Origin: a virus
DNA length: 57,279 nucleotides
Reading direction: 5' to 3' (one strand)
IMG/VR virus record: IMGVR_UViG_3300009154_000068
Coordinates: 1-57,279 of that record
Shown here: piece by piece, positions 42,213 to 50,074 of the stretch
How the letters are laid out: every line of letters starts with the position of its first letter
How positions within the stretch are numbered: position 1 is the stretch's first letter
Notes under the pieces: generated by a model
Databases searched by the model: none
What the model saw: the letters and a program-made list of their open reading frames with translations, nothing else
Told to the model about the DNA's origin: nothing
Made by a program: the position numbers and the translations under genes

Positions 42213-42765
42213 TATTGATAATGTATTTGAAGGGCTTGAGCATGGGGATTTGAATAAAATGATTCATGAAGAAATACACATCGATGAATATAAAAGCAAA
42301 ATGGGAGACGATGAAGACATCATTGTTACCAGCTTTAAAGTTGGGTCTTTAGAAGCTGCCGAAGATCTAGTGAATTTCATTGAAAAGGGCTATGATTGGG
42401 TATTGGATGCAGATGCCAGTTCCGGAGAATTGGAAGATGGTTCATATGTGACTTTTGTTGAATCAGAAAGAAATAAAAAGTTCATCGACAATCTAATATC
42501 CTTATTGAAAGATTTGGAAAATTTAACTGATATAAAACTTGGTCAGTGGAGAATTAAGTATCACAAAGTTCCTGGCGAATATGCTGCTGATAAAGATCAA
42601 TTGATTGATATTATTCCTTTAACTATCAATGAGTATCAAAAGTTTGTTTCAGATAAAACTCGAGACTTAGACAAAATCAAAACAGCCGCAGGTGTTGAGG
42701 TCAATACCAAAGCTCCAAAGAATGAATTTACTGAAAGTATTAGAATTGCGGCAGGGATACGATAA
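42196..42765 (+). CDS. Conserved late phage protein with AAGI end, unknown
   Basis: 189 residues from ATG 42196, overlapping the previous gene by 17 bases, after AAAGGATC. Two strand-helix units (DIIVTSFKVGSLEAAEDL and LEDGSYVTFVESE) and WRIKYHK. It ends ESIRIAAGIR, the same C-terminal type as LRKLAGITKN of the gene at 4318. Function unknown. Coupled to the spanin gene by TAATG. Confidence 0.7.
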   Translation: MNKLNNIDNVFEGLEHGDLNKMIHEEIHIDEYKSKMGDDEDIIVTSFKVGSLEAAEDLVNFIEKGYDWVLDADASSGELEDGSYVTFVESERNKKFIDNLISLLKDLENLTDIKLGQWRIKYHKVPGEYAADKDQLIDIIPLTINEYQKFVSDKTRDLDKIKTAAGVEVNTKAPKNEFTESIRIAAGIR

Positions 42766-43205
42766 TGTGGTTTTTATCATTACTACCAACTTCAATAATC
42801 AATTTTGCACTTAATGCCATTTTAATTGTTGGACTTTTTGGCTTATTATTGTCTATCATGGTAACCTATAGGTTTGCCAATCCAGGACCTGGAAAACTGG
42901 TTCAATGGTTCAGTGTTGCACTATTAGTTTTGGGTATATATTTTCGTGGTGCGTATGATTCAGAAATGTCGTGGCGTACGAAAGTTGCAGTAGCAGAAAA
43001 AAGAGTAGAAGAACTTCAAGCTATGGCGGCTAGGGAAAATACAAAAATAGTTGAAAAAGTTGTAACTAAAACTCAAGTCATAAGAGAAAAATCTAAAGAT
43101 ATAGTTCAATTTGTAGATCGAGAAGTGGTTAAATATGATAACATATGTTCTATTCCTAAAGAAGTAGTACAGGCGCATAATCAAGCAGCAGGACAACTTA
43201 AATGA
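42765..43205 (+). CDS. Probable inner-membrane spanin (Rz-like)
   Basis: 146 residues. N-terminal hydrophobic stretches (about 8-38, 48-62), then a periplasmic coiled coil (about 72-128) with Glu/Lys heptads (VAEKRVEELQAMAAREN, EKVVTKTQVIREK). This is an i-spanin build, though with two membrane segments rather than one. It overlaps the lipoprotein gene by four bases, the usual Rz/Rz1 arrangement. The pair fuses inner and outer membranes at lysis. Confidence 0.75.
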   Translation: MWFLSLLPTSIINFALNAILIVGLFGLLLSIMVTYRFANPGPGKLVQWFSVALLVLGIYFRGAYDSEMSWRTKVAVAEKRVEELQAMAARENTKIVEKVVTKTQVIREKSKDIVQFVDREVVKYDNICSIPKEVVQAHNQAAGQLK

Positions 43206-43471
43206 TGAAAATTATATCTGTTATTTTTTTAGCAATTTCTCTGGCAGGATGTTCAACCGTAGTTCCAGTAACTGCTAAGTTCCCGCCAATTCCAGGATAT
43301 TTATTAGAAACTTGTCCTCAATTGAAAATGATCGAAGGTGATTCTGCCACTATGAGTCAGTTTACTAAAACTGTAGTGATTAACTATACAACTTATTATG
43401 AGTGTGCAGTCAAAAATGATGCCTGGATAGAATGGTATCAGATACAAAAAAAATTATATGAAAGTAAATAA
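43202..43471 (+). CDS. Probable outer-membrane spanin lipoprotein (Rz1-like)
   Basis: 89 residues. A signal peptide (KIISVIFLAISLAG) ends in the lipobox LAGC, so Cys-17 (from ATG 43202) would be lipid-modified and placed in the outer membrane. The mature part is short with Pro-rich start (TAKFPPIPGYL). Position after the i-spanin and before the endolysin supports the call. Confidence 0.78.
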   Translation: MMKIISVIFLAISLAGCSTVVPVTAKFPPIPGYLLETCPQLKMIEGDSATMSQFTKTVVINYTTYYECAVKNDAWIEWYQIQKKLYESK

Positions 43472-43474
43472 TCA

Positions 43475-44092
43475 ATGAGCACTATGAAATTGGATCAATT
43501 AAAAGCATTTTTGCCAAAAAATACACATTTGGAAGAATGGGCGCCTGCGTTAGAAAAATTTCTAACCAAATATGAAATAAACACTAAACAAAGAATTTCG
43601 GCCTTTATGGCACAATGTGCTCACGAATCTGCAGAATTCACTGCTATTAAAGAAAACTTAAATTATGGTGCCCCTGGCTTAATGGGAGTGTTTAAAAAAT
43701 ATTTCCCAACAGAAGCTTTGGCTAAAGAATATGAGCGCAAACCAGAAAAAATTGCTAATCGAGTCTATGCAAATCGTATGGGCAATGGCGATGAGGCTAG
43801 TGGTGACGGGTTCAAATTTTGTGGCAGAGGGTTAATTCAAATCACTGGCAAAGACAATTATACTAGATTTGGTAAAAGTATAGAAATGAATGTGGATCAA
43901 GTATCTACATATATGACTACCATTGACGGTGCAGTTGAATCGGCTTGTTGGTTTTGGAAAATTAATAATTTAAATAAATGGGCCGATGCCTCTGACATTA
44001 AGCAAATAACAAAAATTATCAATGGCGGTTATAATGGTTTAGAGGATAGACAAGCTCATTATGATAAAGCATTGAAAATATTTACAGTATAG
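43475..44092 (+). CDS. GH19 endolysin
   Basis: This cuts the glycan strands of peptidoglycan at lysis. In 205 residues, the catalytic region has CAHESAEF (E51), then KPEKIANRVYANRMGNGDEA, and FCGRGLIQITGKDNYTRFG, the hallmark strings of chitinase-class lysozymes. No signal or SAR segment is seen, so a holin is needed. It follows the lipoprotein gene by three bases. The holin candidate lies 4.7 kb downstream. Confidence 0.92.
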   Translation: MSTMKLDQLKAFLPKNTHLEEWAPALEKFLTKYEINTKQRISAFMAQCAHESAEFTAIKENLNYGAPGLMGVFKKYFPTEALAKEYERKPEKIANRVYANRMGNGDEASGDGFKFCGRGLIQITGKDNYTRFGKSIEMNVDQVSTYMTTIDGAVESACWFWKINNLNKWADASDIKQITKIINGGYNGLEDRQAHYDKALKIFTV

Positions 44093-44101
44093 GAATCAAT
44101 T

Positions 44102-44599
44102 ATGACACAAAATATCATTTATGGTGAAGAGCCATTTAATCCAGGATCCTCGACACAGCCAGCAAATCCTGTCCCGCCAACAGAACCCACCTTGCTAGAT
44201 CAGGAGATTATCTATGGAGACCATCCTTATGATCCAGGTACCCCTAGTGCTACTGGAGCCACTGGACCAACTGCACCACAGCCAACATCTATATCTGGTT
44301 ACACTGGCAGTCGTGGAACACGTGGACTAAAGGGCGATACAGGTAATGTTGGTCCAACTGGGCCTGCTGGATATACAGGATCTAGAGGCACTGCTGGAAC
44401 GGCCGGCACTGCTGGAACACCTGGACAAACAGGTTATACTGGTAGTTTTGGTTATGCAGGCAGTAGAGGGCTTGTTGGATACACCGGCAGTGCTGGTCGA
44501 ATTGATTTGGGCAACTTAATTAATGTCAACATTGTTGACCCAAAGCCAGGTCAATTTTTAATGTTTGATGGACAAAATTGGGTTAACACTGATTTGTAA
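44102..44599 (+). CDS. Collagen-like structural protein
   Basis: 165 residues. Two IIYG..P copies at the start (IIYGEEPFNPGS, IIYGDHPYDPGT), a Gly-x-y stretch (about 50-135) rich in GYTGS and GTAGTAGT, and a short globular end. Probably a trimeric fibre piece or surface decoration. It lies between the endolysin and the giant adhesin. Confidence 0.78.
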   Translation: MTQNIIYGEEPFNPGSSTQPANPVPPTEPTLLDQEIIYGDHPYDPGTPSATGATGPTAPQPTSISGYTGSRGTRGLKGDTGNVGPTGPAGYTGSRGTAGTAGTAGTPGQTGYTGSFGYAGSRGLVGYTGSAGRIDLGNLINVNIVDPKPGQFLMFDGQNWVNTDL

Positions 44600-44642
44600 T
44601 TTTTACAATATATAAAGAATTTAAACTTTTAACAGGTATTAA

Positions 44643-47600
44643 ATGCCAACTCCAACAATATCAATAGAAACATCAATAGTTGGTGACTATCAGGCCATAA
44701 AATATACTTTCAAAACTACAGACATTCCTGATTACTCAAATATTTTCTGGACAGAAATAGGAACTGCAAAGGATGGCTCTTTTTTCTACGGTGGTTCAAC
44801 GGGCTCGACATATATTTATAATAATACTGCTATTTTGACAAGAGTTCTATTAGAAAATTTTATTACTAACGCTAGAACAGCTACTACAAAACTTGACATA
44901 GTTGTCTATCCATATCGGTCAAATAGTATATTATTAACGGCTAAGTCGGATGAGTTACAAGTCATTAACCGGTCTGCACTTTTAGGTTCAGATATTGACT
45001 ATACTACTTGGGGAGAAGCACTTTATGATGAAAATACTGCTAATATAATTAGCAGTAGCAATACTCAAATTATTTATGAATGGACTTGTCCCCCTGGCGT
45101 TACATCAGTTAGTGTAGTTTGTATAGGTAGTGGCGGTTCCACAGGATTTTGGCAATCAAAACTTGGTGGTGGCGGCGGTGGTCTGGGGTGGAAAAATAAT
45201 ATTTCAGTAAAACCAGGCGAAAAGTATAAGGTTGTTGTCGGGAGAGCTTCGATGACAATATACACTTCATATCCCGAAATTTATGGTAGAAGTGGAATTC
45301 CTGGCGGAAATACCAGCTATTTTATAGACACTAACACTGTTGCTGGGTTTGGTGGCGAATCAGCAAAATATGCTGACCAAAATATAGAAAATGTGGAAGT
45401 TAATGGCAAAACATATCAGTATATGTCTGGGGGTAAGGGTGGGGGATTTTTTGGTGATGGTGGTGGCCGGGGTGGTGATGGTGGGTCTGTTCCTTCTGGC
45501 TCACTTAGTTACACAGAATCTTCTTATGAAAATGGTTATGGTAACTTTACCATGGCCAAAAATGGATCAGCGGGTGGTGGCGGGTGTGGGTGGTACGATG
45601 GTCCTGGGGGCGATGGTGGGTATGCTGACGGTATTGCTTACGCAGTATGGGACGTATATAATGCCACGACGAATAAGTTTGTGTATACCTCCTCAATTTC
45701 AGGTATACAAAAAAGTTCAATTAGTACGTTGTTTGGGACGGATGTCAGAATTTCCAGTGGCAACCGCGAGGGCTACTTCCAGACGGTTGCGACTATGGGT
45801 GGCTATGGTACTACTCCTTATGGTGGAAGATTAATTTACGGCTATAACCTCTACGCCACCATAACAAGCCAACAGGTAGGCCGGACAATAAACATTGTTA
45901 GAGCAGGTAATTATGGTGGTGGTGCGGGTTATGGTACTCAAGACATTCTTGTTGAGGTGGGAGCTAGTAAGAATTTCAGTGGCGGCGGCTGTGTTAGAAT
46001 AATATGGCCAGGCGATGTTAGAAAATTTCCATACACATTTGCTGGTGAAACGCCAAAAGTCAAAGTCGATGTTACTCCGTCCTCAAGTGTTTCTGAGACA
46101 GGGTCGAACAAATATTTGCTTTTTATTATCACCACTATCAATTTGACTGATTCTACTAGACTATTTTGGAGAACTACTGGTGGGGATACAGATCAGAAAG
46201 ATTTTAAAGAGAATATAAATTCAGGTGAAGTTAGTGTTATGTCAAATAAGGCCTATGTTAATTTAACACTGGTGGAAGATAATAAATTTGAGGGGACAGA
46301 AAAAATACTTTTTGAAGTAATGTATGACGGGATTCTTGGAAAACCTGTTGCCAGTGTTGAAATTCCTGTCAATGACACGAGCAAACCGGCCCCTGAGATT
46401 ACTATAGCACCAGATAAAAAATCAATCAACGAGACCGATAATAATAAAGTAAAATATACTGTGTCTACAAAAAACATAGCCGATGGGTCAATTTTGAATT
46501 GGTATATTAGAGGATCAATTAAATCAAATGATCTTATTGGTGGCCAAATTTCAGGAACAGTCACTATTAACGTTCCTCCAAGATCAGACACTGGCTCTGG
46601 CACCATTCTTTTAGAATTAAAACCTGATTTGACAACCGAAGGTGTTGAAAATATAATATTGGAACTTAGATACGGAGCATTGGTGATTAATGCAGATCCG
46701 GTTCTTGTGGCCGATACCAGCATAACACCCCCAATATCCTATAATATATCTGTAGATAACGGCGCAACAAGTGTTGATGAAGATGGTGTTGTAAAATATA
46801 TCGTATCAACAGTTAGTATTCCAAATGGCACAACTCTTTATTGGACAAACAAAGGAACAACTTCGGCGGCCGATTTTTCCGACAATGTAAACTCAGGGTT
46901 TTTCACCATTTCAGTTCCTCCAGAATCATATAATGGTACTGCCACTATTGAAAGAAAACTGTCAAAAGATTTTCTTTATTTTGAAGGCGATGAAACTATA
47001 ATATTGGAACTTAGATCATCAGGAGGGCCTACAGGCAAACTTGAATCAACAGCAGGTGTGGTGCTTGTTAAAGATGTTGTTCCACAGATTACTATAGAAC
47101 CAGATAAAAAAATTATCAATGAGACTGACGACAATCAAGTAACATATAAACTTACTGCAACAAATGCGTCGACTGATCTAAATCTTACCTGGTATAATAT
47201 AGGAAAAATTAAAGCAAGTGATTTTATTGATGGCAAAAATACGGGAGAAGTTACTATTAAAGGGGGAACAAACGCTCCTCCTTCCTTCATTACTTTAAAA
47301 TTAAAACCTGATTTATCGACTGAAGGTGATGAAGATATAATATTGGAACTTAGGTATACCAATGAATTGGGAAAGGTAGTGAAAACAGCCGACGCAGTAA
47401 TAGTTCGGGATACCAGTATTCGACCAGCCCCAGTTTATTCTGTAACTGTGGATAAAAATCTTAGTAGTGTTGATGAAGGCGGCAGTGTAACCTATAATAT
47501 CACAGCTACTAATGTTGATGATGGGGCAAAATTGTTTTGGGTAAACTCGGGAACAAGCTCAGCAGATGATTTTACTGGTAATGAAAATTCGGGGGAAATT

Positions 47601-48776
47601 ATTTTCAAAGTCCCACAAGGGTCGGATACGGGGACAGCTAATAAAACTTTGGTTATAGTAAAAGATCAACGCACAGATTCCGGTGAAAATATAATATTTG
47701 AACTTAGGTCTGGTAGTACTACTGGCAAATTGGAGGCTAAAGCACCAGAGGTGAAAATCAACGATACGAGCAAAGATCCTCCATCCTATACTATATCAGT
47801 CAATAACCAAGAGATTTTTGAAGGCGATTCAATAAATTTCACAGTTACTGCGAAAAACGCTCCAATTGGTACTCAGTTATATGTAACTCTGAACGGAGTT
47901 CTTGGTCAAGACTTTTCTCAAGGTGGTAATATCATTGGACCTATAACAACAGATAGTGATCCCTATTCTTATACATTTACAAAAACCACAGTCATTGATT
48001 CCATTTACGGGGTTGACAAAAAATTCAAAGCGGAGTTAACAACTGGAATTCAAGCATCGAAAGTGGAAGCTAGTACTCCCGATATCACAATTAAAAATAA
48101 AACTCCGCCACCGCCACCAACTTTTATTCTCAATGAATATCCACTGACTGCGGTGTTTAATGATTCGAACACCGTTACGGCAAATTTAAACAATGTGGGA
48201 AATTATAAAATTACTTGGGATTTAGGTGCTACATTAGTAAACACACTTTCCGACAATAACAAATGCGTAATTGGTATAAAATGGAGCTCGCTGGTTGGTG
48301 GGCCCAAGTCTGGAACACTCACTTTTCCTATTATTGCCACTTGGACTGATAACGGTGGTGGGCGAGCTACAACTAACTTAGTACTAACATATACTACCCC
48401 ACCAACATTTAAATTTAAGATACAAAATGCAGAGAAGAATGTGACTTTAACTTCACCAAGCAATCCAAAGCCTAGAAAAAATGCAGAATCATCATGGAGT
48501 ATTAGTTTAAGCGGCGCGAACGGTCCTGGGCTAGTTACTGTTAGCGTTGGGTCTGTATCTCCAACAGGTTGGCTGGCGTATATCGGAACAGGAGCACCAT
48601 CTGTACAGACTAAAAGCATACAAATGAAAGCTTCTGGTAGTACTGACCCCGGACTAGCATCTACTACTGTTAGTCTAATTGTAAAACCAGGATCTACGGG
48701 GGCTGGAAGTGGTACATTCACAATTTCAGGTGGTCTTTCAAATTATACTGTGAGCTGGAGCATAACTGCGGTTTAA
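44643..48776 (+). CDS. Giant repeat adhesin with Gly-rich and Calx-beta-like domains
   Basis: 1377 residues. The N-terminal part (1-150) is unassigned. A Gly-rich adhesin domain follows (about 145-460): GGGGGLGWKNNISVKPGEKY plus many GG runs. Six repeats of about 115 residues then start near 472, 586, 700, 816, 932 and 1049, each with a VDE/NET start and an ENIILELR-type end (Calx-beta-like). The C-terminus (about 1160-1377) has further beta domains. Calx-beta repeats commonly bind calcium. It is likely a receptor-binding protein or capsid fibre. Confidence 0.82.
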   Translation: MPTPTISIETSIVGDYQAIKYTFKTTDIPDYSNIFWTEIGTAKDGSFFYGGSTGSTYIYNNTAILTRVLLENFITNARTATTKLDIVVYPYRSNSILLTAKSDELQVINRSALLGSDIDYTTWGEALYDENTANIISSSNTQIIYEWTCPPGVTSVSVVCIGSGGSTGFWQSKLGGGGGGLGWKNNISVKPGEKYKVVVGRASMTIYTSYPEIYGRSGIPGGNTSYFIDTNTVAGFGGESAKYADQNIENVEVNGKTYQYMSGGKGGGFFGDGGGRGGDGGSVPSGSLSYTESSYENGYGNFTMAKNGSAGGGGCGWYDGPGGDGGYADGIAYAVWDVYNATTNKFVYTSSISGIQKSSISTLFGTDVRISSGNREGYFQTVATMGGYGTTPYGGRLIYGYNLYATITSQQVGRTINIVRAGNYGGGAGYGTQDILVEVGASKNFSGGGCVRIIWPGDVRKFPYTFAGETPKVKVDVTPSSSVSETGSNKYLLFIITTINLTDSTRLFWRTTGGDTDQKDFKENINSGEVSVMSNKAYVNLTLVEDNKFEGTEKILFEVMYDGILGKPVASVEIPVNDTSKPAPEITIAPDKKSINETDNNKVKYTVSTKNIADGSILNWYIRGSIKSNDLIGGQISGTVTINVPPRSDTGSGTILLELKPDLTTEGVENIILELRYGALVINADPVLVADTSITPPISYNISVDNGATSVDEDGVVKYIVSTVSIPNGTTLYWTNKGTTSAADFSDNVNSGFFTISVPPESYNGTATIERKLSKDFLYFEGDETIILELRSSGGPTGKLESTAGVVLVKDVVPQITIEPDKKIINETDDNQVTYKLTATNASTDLNLTWYNIGKIKASDFIDGKNTGEVTIKGGTNAPPSFITLKLKPDLSTEGDEDIILELRYTNELGKVVKTADAVIVRDTSIRPAPVYSVTVDKNLSSVDEGGSVTYNITATNVDDGAKLFWVNSGTSSADDFTGNENSGEIIFKVPQGSDTGTANKTLVIVKDQRTDSGENIIFELRSGSTTGKLEAKAPEVKINDTSKDPPSYTISVNNQEIFEGDSINFTVTAKNAPIGTQLYVTLNGVLGQDFSQGGNIIGPITTDSDPYSYTFTKTTVIDSIYGVDKKFKAELTTGIQASKVEASTPDITIKNKTPPPPPTFILNEYPLTAVFNDSNTVTANLNNVGNYKITWDLGATLVNTLSDNNKCVIGIKWSSLVGGPKSGTLTFPIIATWTDNGGGRATTNLVLTYTTPPTFKFKIQNAEKNVTLTSPSNPKPRKNAESSWSISLSGANGPGLVTVSVGSVSPTGWLAYIGTGAPSVQTKSIQMKASGSTDPGLASTTVSLIVKPGSTGAGSGTFTISGGLSNYTVSWSITAV

Positions 48777-48778
48777 GT

Positions 48779-48796
48779 TTGAATAAATTTATTCAA
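48779..48796 (+). terminator. AT-rich palindrome after adhesin gene
   Basis: An 18-base perfect palindrome (TTGAATAAA/TTTATTCAA) beginning three bases after the stop and followed by GTTTT. An AT-type terminator or bidirectional stop is likely. The late-core variant at 48804 follows. Confidence 0.55.
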
Positions 48797-48803
48797 GTTT
48801 TAT

Positions 48804-48811
48804 AATAAATA
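48804..48811 (+). promoter_or_regulatory. Late promoter variant AATAAATA
   Basis: One mismatch to TATAAATA, followed by CTATT as in the extended T4 late element. 21 bases before ATG 48833. Confidence 0.6.
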
Positions 48812-48832
48812 CTATTGAATTTCGGAGAAACT

Positions 48833-49150
48833 ATGGCAATGCCCCGTCAAAATAATAAAATCAATTCAGAAAAAAGAAGAGAAGATTGGATGAACTCAAA
48901 ATGGAGGCCCGCAATGGGTTGGACTTACATGGCCACATGTATTTTTGATTTTGTATTGGCTCCTATTCTTTGGAGTTTATTACAGTCTATTAGTCACGGA
49001 TCTGTGCAAACACAATGGAGTCCTTTAACTTTGCAGGGTGCTGGCTTGTATCACATTGCAATGGGTGCTGTTTTGGGTATTGCTGCTTATGGTCGCACAC
49101 AGGAAAAATTGAGCGGAACAAATAACTCCAGTGATTCTGAATCAAAATAA
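48833..49150 (+). CDS. Holin, gene-transfer-agent type
   Basis: 105 residues from ATG 48833 (MAMPRQNN), after CGGAGA. The pattern WRPAMGWTYMATCIFDFVLA, then ILWSLLQSI and a C-terminal hydrophobic GLYHIAMGAVLGIAAYGR, is the three-segment holin family first described for gene-transfer agents. It would form the membrane hole that releases the endolysin at 43475. It is separated from the other lysis genes by the adhesin. Confidence 0.8.
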   Translation: MAMPRQNNKINSEKRREDWMNSKWRPAMGWTYMATCIFDFVLAPILWSLLQSISHGSVQTQWSPLTLQGAGLYHIAMGAVLGIAAYGRTQEKLSGTNNSSDSESK

Positions 49151-49153
49151 TCA

Positions 49154-49182
49154 TTGACCTTAGATCAAAAACTATATAGAAT
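49154..49182 (+). promoter_or_regulatory. Sigma70-type promoter
   Basis: TTGACC (49154-49159), 17 bases, TAGAAT (49177-49182), ahead of the J-protein gene. Confidence 0.65.
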
Positions 49183-49208
49183 AGTAAGTTATTATTCTAG
49201 AGGTTAAC

Positions 49209-50057
49209 ATGAAAAACTATTATCAAACATTAGGTGTTAGTCCTGAAGCGACTGATGATGACATCAAAAAGGCCTATCGTGGCCTAGCAATGAAACATCA
49301 TCCAGATCGTGGCGGGGATCAAACAAAATTCCAAGAAATTCAAGAAGCATATGGGGTGCTGAGTGACCCACAAAAACGTGCGCAAATGCACCAACAACAA
49401 TTCAACCCATTTCAAAATGCCGGTGCTCCGGGAGGATTTCACTTTAGCTTTGGCGGCGGTGGTCCACAGGATATTGGTGATATTTTTAGACATTTTCAAG
49501 GTGGGAATCCATTTGATATATTTGGTCAACGTCCAAAAAATAGAGATCTAAGAGTTGTAGTTGATGTAGACTTGCCAAGCACTTTGTCCTCTCAGAAAAA
49601 AACAATCAGTGTAAAACATCTAAATGATCAAAGACAATCATTGACTGTGGATATACCAAGAGGTGTGCGTACTGGCATGCAAATGAAATATGCTGGTCAC
49701 GGTGATAATTCAGATAAAAATCTTCCGCCAGGAGATTTATTCATTGAGTTTAGAGTATTACCACATCCTAAATTTCAAATTGATGGTATTGATTTAGTTT
49801 ATACCGCACAAATTGATTGTTTGGATGCCATCACAGGAAAAAGTATTATTGTTGATGGATTGGATGGTAGACAGTTTGAATGGAGCATGCCTCCAGGAAC
49901 ACAATATGGCGCCAAATTTGTTATTCAAGGACAAGGCATTTGGGCTGTAGATCAACCCATTAAGGGCAATCTTGTAATCCAAGCCAATGTGATTATTCCA
50001 TCAGGATTAGACAGAGAAAAAATTAATTTAATCAACGAACTTAAAACAAAACTATAA
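49209..50057 (+). CDS. DnaJ/CbpA-type J-domain protein
   Basis: 282 residues. J domain (1-65) with the HPD triplet at 31-33 (KHHPDRGGD) that triggers DnaK; Gly/Phe-rich linker (about 68-105); C-terminal substrate-binding domains (about 113-280) with LRVVVDVDLP and GDLFIEFRV. No zinc-finger CxxC repeats, so it is CbpA-like. It lies 17 bases ahead of the ClpA-like gene. A phage J-protein could redirect host DnaK. Confidence 0.9.
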   Translation: MKNYYQTLGVSPEATDDDIKKAYRGLAMKHHPDRGGDQTKFQEIQEAYGVLSDPQKRAQMHQQQFNPFQNAGAPGGFHFSFGGGGPQDIGDIFRHFQGGNPFDIFGQRPKNRDLRVVVDVDLPSTLSSQKKTISVKHLNDQRQSLTVDIPRGVRTGMQMKYAGHGDNSDKNLPPGDLFIEFRVLPHPKFQIDGIDLVYTAQIDCLDAITGKSIIVDGLDGRQFEWSMPPGTQYGAKFVIQGQGIWAVDQPIKGNLVIQANVIIPSGLDREKINLINELKTKL

Positions 50058-50074
50058 AGAAACGATAAAAATTT

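Noticed and set aside
45391-45834. Long alternative-frame ORF over the Gly-rich part of the adhesin
   Set aside because: It is a shadow of GG codons in the +1 frame, with Val/Met-rich nonsense composition and no ribosome site.
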